Shown: piece by piece, positions 1-6,155 of the stretch
How positions within the stretch are numbered: the stretch's first letter is position 1
Layout: each line of letters begins with the position of its first letter
Virus record (IMG/VR): IMGVR_UViG_3300047470_000054
Location: 1-25,674 of that record
From: a virus
Reading direction: 5' to 3' (one strand)
Length of the DNA stretch: 25,674 nt
Translations under genes and position numbers: made by a program
Notes under the pieces: model-generated
Told to the model about the DNA's origin: nothing
Seen by the model: only the letters and a program-made list of their open reading frames with translations
Databases searched by the model: none

Positions 1-1
1 C

Positions 2-460
2 AACTCGGAAAGCAAGCATCTTCATCCTAAGGCCGGTCGGTTCGCTGACAGGCAAGCGGCCAAAGGGTTCGCTAGGCTCTGCGCAAAGATTGCCATTCGC
101 CACATGGTCGCAACCGGCGTGATTGCCGATTATGACATGGTGACGCAAGAGGCGGTTCGGGCTTCCTTCAAGGTCGCTATGACCAAGGAAGATCGATCGA
201 TCTGTGACGGTTGCTCCGCTGGCGTCTATTTCGCCCGGTTCGGCTGGACGGATTGCATCATTGCCCATGAGGTGGCGCATTGGGCTGACCAATGGGCGCA
301 CAAGCTGGGCGGTCGCGAGACCCTGTCCAACTATGAGCCCCACGGCGCGAAGTGGCGCGGCTGGTATACCTATCTGCTTGCCGCCGCGTCGGATCGCTTC
401 ACAGTCGACGAAATCAAGGTCGGCTGGGCGGCGGATCGGCTGCCCGTCATCATGCCATAG
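2..460 (+). CDS. SprT-like zinc metalloprotease domain protein (5' partial)
   Basis: The frame is open to the left edge of the window, so the true start lies outside; the first internal ATG is at 104. Counting from that Met, the protein has HEVAH at residues 55-59 followed by EPHGAKW with His80. This HExxH plus downstream H-G-x-x-W layout is that of SprT-like zinc metallopeptidases. Family knowledge: SprT/Spartan-type proteins act on DNA-associated proteins; many phages carry small versions of unknown role. Two Cys (CDGC) lie before the HExxH. The family call rests on the motif only, and the substrate is unknown. Confidence 0.7.
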   Translation, partial: NSESKHLHPKAGRFADRQAAKGFARLCAKIAIRHMVATGVIADYDMVTQEAVRASFKVAMTKEDRSICDGCSAGVYFARFGWTDCIIAHEVAHWADQWAHKLGGRETLSNYEPHGAKWRGWYTYLLAAASDRFTVDEIKVGWAADRLPVIMP

Positions 461-469
461 CTTTGTCCA

Positions 470-502
470 TTCCACTGCACTCGCGGGATTGTCTCGTGAG
501 TG
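470..502 (+). promoter_or_regulatory. TTCCACT motif followed by a 10-bp hairpin
   Basis: The intergenic stretch 461-542 holds TTCCACT (470-476). Immediately after it is a stem-loop: CACTCGCGGG (478-487) pairs with CTCGTGAGTG (493-502) around a 5-nt loop, with two G-U pairs. There is no T-tract, so it is not a typical intrinsic terminator. The motif is a variant of the CTCCACT element seen at other gene-block heads. It may be a phage promoter or an RNA-processing site; the function is inferred. Confidence 0.4.
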
Positions 503-542
503 TAGAGGTATGCACAAATCAACCACAACGTGAGGTTCTCAC

Positions 543-1313
543 ATGGCTAAGCTCTTCAAGTCCAAGACCATTCGCAGCGGCGGCAACGCCAAGACCATCA
601 AAGGTGACAAGATGGGCGAATATGAAACCGCGATCATGTATCTCGCGCCGGCTGCTCAATCGCTGCTCGGCAACGTCTGCCCTATGGCGATCACTGCAGG
701 GTGTGAAATGGGCTGCCTGTCCAAGGCTGGCCGCGCCGGCATGTTCTCGTCGATTGTCGAGGCGCGCATAGCCAAGACCCAACGCTATTTCAGGGACCGC
801 GCCGTGTTCATGGCCGACTTGGTCAAGGACGTTGCCGCCTTCGTTCGCTACTGCGAGCGCAAGGGTGTCAAGGCTGCGGTTCGCCTCAACGGCACAAGCG
901 ACATTCAATGGGAGGTGGCGCATCCCTGCTACCGCGACGGCGAGCGCTTCGGGTCCATCTTCGAGGCTTTCCCTGAGGTGCGGTTCTACGACTACACCAA
1001 GATTTACAAGCGGGCCTATCGGGCGCTGCCGGCCAATTACAGCCTGACCCTGTCCTATAGCGCGGCCAGCCCGTTCTATGCCGAGGCGGTTCTAGATACT
1101 GCCGCCAAGACCGGGATCAACATCGCCGTGGTCTACCGCAGCAAGGCTCTGCGCAACGACAAGATTGCCAACCCGTCCATGTCCTTCATGGGCCGCGACG
1201 TGATCGACGGCGACGAAACCGACATGCGCTTCTCTGACCCGATGGGCGTCATCGTCGGGCTCTACGCCAAGGGACCAGCCAAGAAGGACACTTCGGGCTT
1301 CGTCATCGGCTAA
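543..1313 (+). CDS. Phage Gp88-like conserved protein, Cys-rich N-terminus
   Basis: 256 aa starting at ATG 543 behind a GTGAGG ribosome site. The N-terminal third has a C-x7-C-x3-C pattern (Cys46, Cys54, Cys58) followed by a basic helix and an AKTQRYF segment. This layout resembles phage 'gene product 88' family proteins known from actinophages and other phages, whose function is not established. Further Cys occur in RYCERKG and HPCYRDG, so metal or Fe-S binding is possible but unproven. It stands alone between two hairpin-bearing intergenic regions, so it is probably its own transcription unit. The family assignment is from memory of the motif. Confidence 0.6.
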   Translation: MAKLFKSKTIRSGGNAKTIKGDKMGEYETAIMYLAPAAQSLLGNVCPMAITAGCEMGCLSKAGRAGMFSSIVEARIAKTQRYFRDRAVFMADLVKDVAAFVRYCERKGVKAAVRLNGTSDIQWEVAHPCYRDGERFGSIFEAFPEVRFYDYTKIYKRAYRALPANYSLTLSYSAASPFYAEAVLDTAAKTGINIAVVYRSKALRNDKIANPSMSFMGRDVIDGDETDMRFSDPMGVIVGLYAKGPAKKDTSGFVIG

Positions 1314-1316
1314 CCC

Positions 1317-1382
1317 TTCCACTGTCGCAAAGGTTCCCTGAGCGCATCGGTCGGCGTCCTCCAGCGCTGGCCGGTGCAGCTC
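1317..1382 (+). promoter_or_regulatory. TTCCACT motif and strong 17-bp stem-loop
   Basis: Four bases after the preceding stop codon lies TTCCACT (1317-1323). A large stem follows: GAGC (1340-1343) pairs with GCTC (1379-1382), then one bulged A, then GCATCGGTCGGCG (1344-1356) pairs with CGCTGGCCGGTGC (1365-1377) with three G-U pairs and an 8-nt loop. No T-run follows. The length suits an RNase III-type processing site, as T7 uses between early genes, or a mRNA 5' stabiliser. The role is inferred. Confidence 0.45.
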
Positions 1383-1403
1383 GGGCTCACAAAGGAAATC
1401 ACC

Positions 1404-1505
1404 ATGCCTCCTGAAGTCGAAACCATCTGGGCAACCCTCCTGTGGTGCGGGCTGATCACCGGCTGCGCCATCTTCGCCATTCGCACCGCGAGGGCACCGA
1501 AATGA
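1404..1505 (+). CDS. Small membrane peptide, 33 aa
   Basis: ATG 1404 has an AAAGGAAA ribosome site 5 nt upstream. The product carries one hydrophobic helix (about residues 9-27, TIWATLLWCGLITGCAIFAI) with a basic tail (RTARAPK), predicting a single-span inner-membrane peptide with N-out/C-in topology. Its stop overlaps the next start (ATGA at 1502-1505). No family is recognised. It heads a chain of seven overlapping small genes running to 2864. Confidence 0.6.
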   Translation: MPPEVETIWATLLWCGLITGCAIFAIRTARAPK

Positions 1506-1735
1506 GCAAGCGTCAGCCGCGCACCTATTACACCCTCGTTGCCCATGAGGGCGACCACATCGCGGACAACCCTTGGGGCATCGCCTTCGGGGACTACGAC
1601 TTGGAAACCGTGAAGGCCGAGCGCGACGAGTACCGCGACAAGGGCTGGAAGGCCAAGGAACTCAAAATCATCACCACAACCGATCTGCAGGCCGACATCG
1701 ACGCGGCTGTGCGGTCCCTGAACGACGAGGCATGA
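1502..1735 (+). CDS. Hypothetical protein, 77 aa
   Basis: Starts at ATG 1502 in a 4-nt overlap with the previous gene. An in-frame upstream ATG at 1442 is rejected because it lies inside that gene and gives non-protein-like sequence. The product is soluble and charged; it contains YYTLVAHEGD near the N-terminus and ends in a helical acidic tail. It resembles short phage proteins annotated as unknown. Translational coupling to both neighbours (ATGA on each side) supports it as a real gene. Confidence 0.7.
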   Translation: MSKRQPRTYYTLVAHEGDHIADNPWGIAFGDYDLETVKAERDEYRDKGWKAKELKIITTTDLQADIDAAVRSLNDEA

Positions 1736-2136
1736 TCATGCGCTTTGAGTATCTCGAAATCCGCCCCTGCGTCGAACACGATGGGGAGACCCGCAGCTTC
1801 ACCGGGACGCCTGAGTTCGTCGCCACTATCGGGGACGAGGTGGACACGCCTGAGGCTGCCGAGGCAGAGGCTGAGGCCTTCCGCTTGGCACAGAACGGCG
1901 AGGCATCGGCTGTCTTCTGGACGCTCTACGGTCGCGACGAGGCAGGGCTGGCCGTGGCCATTGGGGACTTCTCCACATGGGCTGCCGCCGACGAGGTCAT
2001 GAACGCCATCCTCGCACCAATGGCAGCCGCTCGGGACGCAATCCGTGACGGTGACGATGGTCGCTCCGACGCGGAGAGGGCAGCCGACAACCTCGACGAC
2101 TTCATCAACCAGTGCAGCAACTCGGATCGCATCTGA
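1732..2136 (+). CDS. Hypothetical acidic protein, 134 aa
   Basis: ATG 1732 overlaps the preceding TGA; a second ATG at 1738 is an alternative start. The protein is acidic with an Ala/Glu-rich helix (EAAEAEAEAFRLA) and a middle segment AVFWTLYGRDEAGLAVAIGDF that looks like beta strands. The C-terminal part is helical and rich in Asp. No catalytic motif and no family recognised. Stop and next start share a base (TGATG at 2134-2138). Confidence 0.7.
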   Translation: MIMRFEYLEIRPCVEHDGETRSFTGTPEFVATIGDEVDTPEAAEAEAEAFRLAQNGEASAVFWTLYGRDEAGLAVAIGDFSTWAAADEVMNAILAPMAAARDAIRDGDDGRSDAERAADNLDDFINQCSNSDRI

Positions 2137-2282
2137 TGATGAGCCGCCCCACCTACTTCGCACCCTCGGTTGGCCGGGACTTCATCCCGCGCCGCCGCTG
2201 GCCTGACACCGTGATTGTCGCCGGCCTCTACGCCGCGTCCTTCGCCATCCTCGCAACCCTGATCCTGAGGCACCTCGGATGA
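2136..2282 (+). CDS. Small single-span membrane protein, 48 aa
   Basis: Two tandem ATGs (2136, 2139) follow the previous stop. The N-terminal half is basic (RDFIPRRRWPD) and is followed by a hydrophobic span TVIVAGLYAASFAILATLI near residues 25-43, so the N-terminus is predicted to be cytoplasmic. It ends with an ATGA overlap at 2279-2282. Unknown function; one of several micro membrane proteins in this phage. Confidence 0.6.
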   Translation: MMSRPTYFAPSVGRDFIPRRRWPDTVIVAGLYAASFAILATLILRHLG

Positions 2283-2497
2283 CCACCTACCTTGTCCAGA
2301 AGATCGACCCGCCCACCACCAAGGGCGAGAAGTGGCTCCTCGGGGAGCGCTTCGACGACGGCACCAAGAACGTGCTTGGCTTTCACACCACCAAGAAGGC
2401 CTGCAAGACGGTCGCGGGCTTCATCGCCGGCTGGCGCAACCCTGTCGAGGTCAACACCAAGGCCATCAGGATCGATGCCTGGAGGGTGGACGCATGA
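2279..2497 (+). CDS. Hypothetical protein, 72 aa
   Basis: ATG 2279 overlaps the previous stop. A small soluble basic protein containing a beta-rich N-terminus (TTYLVQKIDPP) and a Lys-rich middle (HTTKKACKTVAG). No known family; overlapping start and stop on both sides place it in the 1404-2864 translational chain. Confidence 0.65.
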   Translation: MTTYLVQKIDPPTTKGEKWLLGERFDDGTKNVLGFHTTKKACKTVAGFIAGWRNPVEVNTKAIRIDAWRVDA

Positions 2498-2772
2498 AGT
2501 GCAAGGCACTGATCTGGTATCACAACGCCGCTGGCACCCTGCGATCCTCGGGCGGTCTCATGGACCCTGCCTTCGACGCCTACGGGTCACTCGACGCTGC
2601 CCACAAGGCGCTCCATCGGGCGACACCCTTCGTCCGCTCTAAGGCGATCTCGGTCGAGGTCACGATCTGCACCCCGAACGTCAACTACCTCGGCGGCTAT
2701 GGCCGCGACCCGTGGAGCTACGGCAGCCCCAAGCAATACACCATCGAGCAGCTCGTCGGGGTGCCCGCATGA
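2494..2772 (+). CDS. Hypothetical protein, 92 aa
   Basis: ATG 2494 lies in an ATGA overlap. The product begins MKCKALIWYHNAAGTL and has aromatic/Gly-rich segments (NYLGGYGRDPWSYGS) near the C-terminus. It is predicted soluble. No catalytic motif recognised. The next start overlaps its stop at 2769-2772. Confidence 0.65.
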   Translation: MKCKALIWYHNAAGTLRSSGGLMDPAFDAYGSLDAAHKALHRATPFVRSKAISVEVTICTPNVNYLGGYGRDPWSYGSPKQYTIEQLVGVPA

Positions 2773-2864
2773 GCCTCGGGGAGTTCATCCAACTGGTCGT
2801 CGCCGGCTGGTTCTTCATCTGCCTGTTCACCGCATGGTGGCTGGTGAAGGCCGAAGGCGCATAG
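2769..2864 (+). CDS. Micro membrane peptide, 31 aa
   Basis: ATG 2769 overlaps the previous TGA. The peptide is almost wholly one transmembrane helix (FIQLVVAGWFFICLFTAWWL) with a Lys in the short tail. It is the last gene of the overlapping early chain, followed by a 100-nt promoter region. Unknown function; a toxin, host-membrane effector or exclusion peptide are possibilities without direct support. Confidence 0.55.
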   Translation: MSLGEFIQLVVAGWFFICLFTAWWLVKAEGA

Positions 2865-2865
2865 C

Positions 2866-2880
2866 CGTACAAATTGTACG
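2866..2880. promoter_or_regulatory. Perfect palindrome, candidate operator
   Basis: CGTACAA-A-TTGTACG is a perfect 7-bp inverted repeat with a 1-nt centre. A half-site (GTACGA) recurs at 2897-2902. It lies 30-44 nt upstream of the -35 box of the sigma70-like promoter at 2910. The placement suits an operator for one of the winged-helix regulators encoded downstream; the partner is inferred. Confidence 0.45.
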
Positions 2881-2909
2881 CACATTCGTCCGATCAGTAC
2901 GATTAGGAA

Positions 2910-2938
2910 TTGAAACCTATCGGCTGATGTTCTATAAA
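2910..2938 (+). promoter_or_regulatory. Near-consensus sigma70 promoter
   Basis: TTGAAA (2910-2915), a 17-nt spacer, then TATAAA (2933-2938). Both boxes are one mismatch from or close to consensus with ideal spacing, and the element sits in an AT-richer gap of an otherwise GC-rich sequence. It would initiate about 20 nt before the ATG at 2965, in front of the regulator and integrase genes. This points to host-polymerase transcription of the lysogeny module. Confidence 0.7.
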
Positions 2939-2964
2939 CGTTCCACAAATCAACCGGAGACAAC

Positions 2965-3417
2965 ATGATCAAGACCACCACCAAGTTCGCAGTCGGCCAG
3001 CAGCTCATCTTCAAGCCCGCCGCCGAGATCGGCCATCGGTTCGCAGCCAAGGAAGGCGCAAAGGCCACGGTCGGCCCTCGCGGCTATTATACGAGCAATT
3101 GGGGCAGCCATTTCCTCGACATCGTCTGGGACAAGAGCGATGGCAACTATCAGTCCAACGGCGGGTATCACGCTCACGACTTCATCGCTGCCGAGCAGCC
3201 GGCCAAGGAGCCCACCGCGCCGATGGCCAAGGCTGTCCTCGATCTGCTGCGCCGCAAGGGTGCCATCACGTCGCTCGAAGCCCAGGGCGTTCTGCGCTGC
3301 CGCCAGTTGCCGGCCCGCGTCCTCGATCTGAAGCGCCTCGGCCACAAGATCGTCACCGAGCTGAAGGTCGACCCGACCGGCCAGAAGTACGCCCGCTATC
3401 ACTTGCAGGCTGCCTGA
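2965..3417 (+). CDS. DNA-binding protein with C-terminal helix-turn-helix
   Basis: 150 aa; ATG 2965 follows CCGGAGA. The N-terminal ~80 residues form an unrecognised beta-rich region (GPRGYYTSNWGSHFLDIVWD). Residues ~90-150 read MAKAVLDLLRRKGAITSLEA ... LPARVLDLKRLGHKIVTEL, the pattern of the small winged HTH found in phage proteins (HTH_39-like), where a basic wing contacts DNA. As the first gene behind the sigma70 promoter it is a candidate lysogeny or early regulator. Confidence 0.65.
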   Translation: MIKTTTKFAVGQQLIFKPAAEIGHRFAAKEGAKATVGPRGYYTSNWGSHFLDIVWDKSDGNYQSNGGYHAHDFIAAEQPAKEPTAPMAKAVLDLLRRKGAITSLEAQGVLRCRQLPARVLDLKRLGHKIVTELKVDPTGQKYARYHLQAA

Positions 3418-3431
3418 TCTCGCAACCAAAT

Positions 3432-3465
3432 GGGGCTCGCGTCAGTTGATCCTGACGTGGGCCTC
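3432..3465 (+). promoter_or_regulatory. 14-bp stem-loop before the wHTH gene
   Basis: GGGGCTCGCGTCAG (3432-3445) pairs over its whole length with CTGACGTGGGCCTC (3452-3465), with three G-U pairs and a 6-nt loop. The stem begins 14 nt after the upstream stop and ends just before the GGGAGG ribosome site of the gene at 3480. It lacks a T-tract. Likely an mRNA processing or attenuation structure; role inferred. Confidence 0.45.
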
Positions 3466-3479
3466 GGGAGGAAATCGAA

Positions 3480-3872
3480 ATGCCCAACAACACGCCTAAG
3501 GAGAAAGCCAAACGTTGCATCCTGATCGAGATGATGCTCGCCATTCAGGAGGCTCTAACGAAACTCGGAGACGACCCGGAGGTCAGCGTCGTGCTTATGG
3601 CGGTGCGCCTCGGGCACTACTCGGACAGGCCGATGGACATCACGTCGCTGGCCGGCGCAACGAGCCTGCCAAGGACAACCGTCCTGAGGCACCTCAGGCT
3701 GCTCGAAGAGAACAAGAGGGTCACCATTCAAAGAGGGGGTCGGCGCACCATCGTCACCCTCGACGGCAGAGCCGATATCAAGGAAACGGCACCGTTCTAT
3801 CGCTTGGTAAATAGGGTTGTCATGGAGGCTGCCCGCAACCTGTCCAAATTGGACACAAAGACCATAGACTAA
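3480..3872 (+). CDS. Winged-helix transcriptional regulator
   Basis: 130 aa; ATG 3480 has a strong GGGAGG site. Residues ~55-95 (MDITSLAGATSLPRTTVLRH ... ENKRVTIQ) are a classical winged helix: HTH, recognition helix, then a beta wing with RGGRRTIVTL. This is the arrangement of MarR/IclR-type regulators. It sits in the promoter-int module, so it may control lysogeny or bind the palindrome at 2866. No repressor is encoded on the opposite strand, which makes this protein or the one at 4441 the best repressor candidates. Confidence 0.75.
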   Translation: MPNNTPKEKAKRCILIEMMLAIQEALTKLGDDPEVSVVLMAVRLGHYSDRPMDITSLAGATSLPRTTVLRHLRLLEENKRVTIQRGGRRTIVTLDGRADIKETAPFYRLVNRVVMEAARNLSKLDTKTID

Positions 3873-3948
3873 ACCAAGAACATTGAATAAATCGACGCCA
3901 GAGCCGTCCCACAGACGGGATTAAGGCCAACTCAGGGAATAACTTATC

Positions 3949-4311
3949 ATGATGCAGCAGTTCGAGGCTATTCTCGTCCAACTGAAACGTATTGCAGACG
4001 CACTTGAGAGTGCTGGGGGGTCCGCGTTGGGGGTCGGCGCGGCTGTGCCCAGCAACCCCTACTCAAGCCCTGACGTGCCGAAAGGCTACGACACAGTGCT
4101 GAGCTATTTTGCTAACACTAACCCGGAAGCCCTTGACTTAATGGGCGATCCGATTGCTGACACCCAACGCGACGGCTTCTGGCTCAAGCATCAGGCCAGC
4201 CGCCGCGACATTCAAATCATCTCGGTCGAAGCACCCGCTCCTTTGAAGGAGATTGGCATCGAGATGGTCAATGCATACCCAATTGAACTGCTGCGGGAAC
4301 GTCTCGGCTAA
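3949..4311 (+). CDS. Hypothetical protein, 120 aa, N-terminal coiled coil
   Basis: Two tandem ATGs (3949, 3952); AGGGA lies upstream. The first ~20 residues (MQQFEAILVQLKRIADALES) form an amphipathic coiled coil, followed by a Gly/Ala/Ser-rich linker and a mixed C-terminal domain with YDTVLSYFANTNPEAL. No known family. The gene is followed by a terminator hairpin, suggesting it ends the transcript starting near 2940 or marks partial read-through to int. Confidence 0.6.
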   Translation: MMQQFEAILVQLKRIADALESAGGSALGVGAAVPSNPYSSPDVPKGYDTVLSYFANTNPEALDLMGDPIADTQRDGFWLKHQASRRDIQIISVEAPAPLKEIGIEMVNAYPIELLRERLG

Positions 4312-4343
4312 CGAGGCGACTGCGAGGGGCAGATAGGGACCAT

Positions 4344-4381
4344 GAGGGGGATGATTGCGGGAACGTAATCGTCCCCTTCTT
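4344..4381 (+). terminator. Rho-independent terminator
   Basis: GAGGGGGATGATT (4344-4356) pairs with AATCGTCCCCTTC (4367-4379) around a 10-nt loop, with a short T-rich tail TTCTT. It lies in the 129-nt gap between the genes at 3949 and 4441. The rest of the gap shows no convincing sigma70 promoter. Confidence 0.55.
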
Positions 4382-4440
4382 GCAAAGGGTGCGGCTCAGG
4401 AGTATTACCCACCACGTAAACACCATGTGAGGGACTTACC

Positions 4441-4797
4441 ATGAACACCTTTGCCGGTCGTCAGACCGAGAACAAGACAGCGCGGCGACTGCTCTCCTTC
4501 ATTGAGGAGTTCGGTAAGCTCGACGCTGAAATGCAAATCCAACAGATCGCCATCTTCCTCCACGTCATGGGGAAGCCCGAGCTGACGATGCGGGAGCTGG
4601 AGCAGGCAACCGGCCTCAGCTCGTCGTCAATCAGCCGGAACGTATCGGCCCTGTCCAAGACGCACCGCAAGGGGCAGCCTGGGCACGACCTCATCACCAC
4701 CTTTGAGGACGCCATGGATCGCCGCATCAAGCGTGTCAGACCGACACCGAAGGGCACCAAGGTCTTCAACACACTCATCAGCATTCTGGGGAGCTAA
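4441..4797 (+). CDS. MarR-like winged-helix regulator
   Basis: 118 aa; ATG 4441 after GTGAGGG. An N-terminal helical stretch is followed by an HTH (MRELEQATGLSSSSISRNVS, residues ~44-63) and a wing with a C-terminal PTPKGTKVF element, typical of MarR-family DNA-binding domains. It ends 4 nt before the integrase start, so the two genes are probably co-translated. It may regulate int or act as an excision/lysogeny switch; inference from position. Confidence 0.75.
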   Translation: MNTFAGRQTENKTARRLLSFIEEFGKLDAEMQIQQIAIFLHVMGKPELTMRELEQATGLSSSSISRNVSALSKTHRKGQPGHDLITTFEDAMDRRIKRVRPTPKGTKVFNTLISILGS

Positions 4798-4801
4798 TCA
4801 C

Positions 4802-5836
4802 ATGGCAGTCAGTCCGCGCGGAAGTGGCTATCAGGCAGAGTTCGTCATCAAGGGCGAGCGCTATCGCAAGCAGTTCGAGACGCACGATCTGGCTGTCAAG
4901 TGGGAGCTGGAAACCCGCACGGCCCTCAAGCTGGGCAAGCCCCTGCCTGATGCGCCTGAGCAACAGATCGGTGGGGCAGATGCAGGCTCCATTGGCAACG
5001 CCCTGCGCGCCGCGAAGGAGAAGCGTTGGGCCTACCAGCGCGGATCGACGCGGGCCGTCCTCAATGCCGAGAAGTTCGTCGAGTGGGTCGGTGCCAAGAC
5101 GCCGGCCAAGGCAGCCCTGAGCGAGGACAAAATCCACGAGTTCGTGCGCCACCTCAAGAACGACCGCAAGGTCACCGGCTCGACGATCAATCGCTACCTG
5201 TCGTCGATCTCGGTCCTGATCAAGTTCGCCCGCGTCGAGCGGCCAGAGCTGAAGTATCAGGAGAAGGGTCCGAGCCGGCTCCGCTACTTCACCGAGGAGG
5301 AGGTCGCGCTTGTCATCCAGACCCTCACGCTGTGGGGCAAGCTTGCCGAGCGGGACCTGTTCATCTTCCTGATCGACACCGGCGCTCGTCCGTACTCGGA
5401 AGGCACCTCGTCGCGCTGGTCTCAATTCCGCGACCGCACGGTCACCTTCGGGGAGCTTCAGCTCACCAAGACGGGCAAGGCCAGGACGATCCCGCTGACC
5501 ACTCGGGCGCTCGAAGCTGTCGCTCGCCAGAAGGCTCTCAAGGGCAACCACGAGGGACCATGGACCGACATCACCGAGTGGCAGATGATCGAGCTGTGGC
5601 GCAACGTCCGTGGCCACCTCCCGCAGCTCAGCGACACCGTGGTCTACACCTGTCGGCACACCTGTGCGTCGTGGCAAGTGCAGCGCGGCGTCGACCTCCT
5701 GCGCGTCAAGGAATGGATGGGGCATAACTCCTACCAGACCACGCTGGGATACGCTCACCTCGCGCCGAAGCACCTCATGGACAACCTCGCTGTCCTCGAA
5801 GGTGGCGCTGGTCCGAACCTTCGGATCGTGAGTTAG
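4802..5836 (+). CDS. int: Tyrosine recombinase (phage integrase)
   Basis: 344 aa; ATG 4802 with GGGGAG upstream. Short N-terminal arm-binding-like region (residues 1-50), core-binding SAM-like domain (~60-150), catalytic domain after ~160. Catalytic set: Arg196 (DTGARPYSE), Lys223 (LTKTGKA), YTCR282-285, His308 (WMGH), nucleophile Tyr317 (LGYAHL). The usual H of H-x-x-R is Tyr282, a variation to note. It catalyses site-specific integration and excision. The attP lies directly downstream. Position upstream of the RNA polymerase matches temperate T7-like phages of cyanobacteria and SAR11. Confidence 0.93.
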   Translation: MAVSPRGSGYQAEFVIKGERYRKQFETHDLAVKWELETRTALKLGKPLPDAPEQQIGGADAGSIGNALRAAKEKRWAYQRGSTRAVLNAEKFVEWVGAKTPAKAALSEDKIHEFVRHLKNDRKVTGSTINRYLSSISVLIKFARVERPELKYQEKGPSRLRYFTEEEVALVIQTLTLWGKLAERDLFIFLIDTGARPYSEGTSSRWSQFRDRTVTFGELQLTKTGKARTIPLTTRALEAVARQKALKGNHEGPWTDITEWQMIELWRNVRGHLPQLSDTVVYTCRHTCASWQVQRGVDLLRVKEWMGHNSYQTTLGYAHLAPKHLMDNLAVLEGGAGPNLRIVS

Positions 5837-5923
5837 AGGCACCTCGGGGTCGCGCCCTGAGCGACGAGTGAAATCGTGACAGGCGGGGAGAGACCCGCAC
5901 AAGATTTGACTGCATCCCCACCA

Positions 5924-5990
5924 TGTGGGACACCGACGAACCGCGTGGGGAATGTGTGGGAAATCTCCCACGTTTCTCCCTCATGTGGGA
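5924..5990 (+). repeat. Left integrase arm-site cluster (TGTGGGA repeats)
   Basis: TGTGGGA occurs at 5924-5930, 5955-5963 (TGTGGGAAA) and 5984-5990, with an inverted copy TCTCCCACG at 5964-5972 and a degenerate GTGGGG at 5945-5950. They lie just downstream of int and upstream of the tRNA-like core. The same heptamer recurs three times on the other side of the core. This is the layout of arm-type binding sites of a tyrosine integrase. Confidence 0.65.
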
Positions 5991-6002
5991 GGCGAAAGCC
6001 CA

Positions 6003-6041
6003 GCGGACGTGGTGGAAATGGCAGACACAAGGGACTTAAAA
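6003..6041 (+). other. attP core: 5' half of tRNA-Leu(UAA)
   Basis: The 39 nt starting GCGGACGTGG at 6003 read as a leucine tRNA from base 1 into the anticodon loop: 7-nt acceptor strand, TG, D-arm (GTGG ... GGCAGACAC), anticodon 5' stem AGGGA and loop CTTAAAA with anticodon TAA. After 6041 the tRNA pairing is lost; no T-arm or 3' acceptor follows. A second copy of the stem complement, TCCCTTG, appears at 6053-6059 and mirrors CAAGGGA (6028-6034). A tRNA fragment directly after int is the hallmark of an attachment site. Integration would rebuild a full tRNA-Leu with the host 3' half. Confidence 0.8.
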
Positions 6042-6094
6042 ACCACTGCAATTCCCTTGCACCCACGCAACGAACCCCTCAACGCCTTATAATT

Positions 6095-6115
6095 CCCCGG
6101 TCTGCGCCGGGGTTT
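6095..6115 (+). terminator. GC-rich terminator-like hairpin
   Basis: CCCCGG (6095-6100) and CCGGGG (6107-6112) flank a 6-nt loop and are followed by TTT. It sits between the attP core and the right arm sites. It could end the int transcript, or be derived from a host tRNA terminator picked up with the core. The T-run is short. Confidence 0.5.
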
Positions 6116-6134
6116 GGCATTTCAAAACCAATCG

Positions 6135-6151
6135 CTCCACTAACGCAACGG
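6135..6151 (+). promoter_or_regulatory. CTCCACTA motif upstream of the antirepressor gene
   Basis: CTCCACTAACGCAACGG at 6135-6151 shares CTCCACTAnCnCnACG with the copies at 9629 and 20635. It lies 66 nt before the start at 6217 and inside the attP region. Candidate phage-polymerase promoter; no host sigma70 pair was found close by. Confidence 0.4.
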
Positions 6152-6155
6152 ATTG

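Noticed and set aside
2874-2903. A second promoter using TTGTAC and TACGAT
   Set aside because: Both boxes match poorly, and TTGTAC is part of the palindrome; the pair at 2910/2933 is far better.
513-2955. CACAAATCAACC shared by the leaders at 513-524 and 2944-2955
   Set aside because: A 12-nt match is expected by chance several times in a window this size; only its location in two leaders is suggestive.
4778-5971. 397-codon minus-strand frame
   Set aside because: Antisense to the integrase, with no domain and no ribosome site.
6088-6093. TATAAT hexamer as a host promoter for the antirepressor/polymerase unit
   Set aside because: No -35 box at 16-18 nt; the nearest TTGCAC is 25 nt upstream, and the hexamer runs directly into a hairpin.
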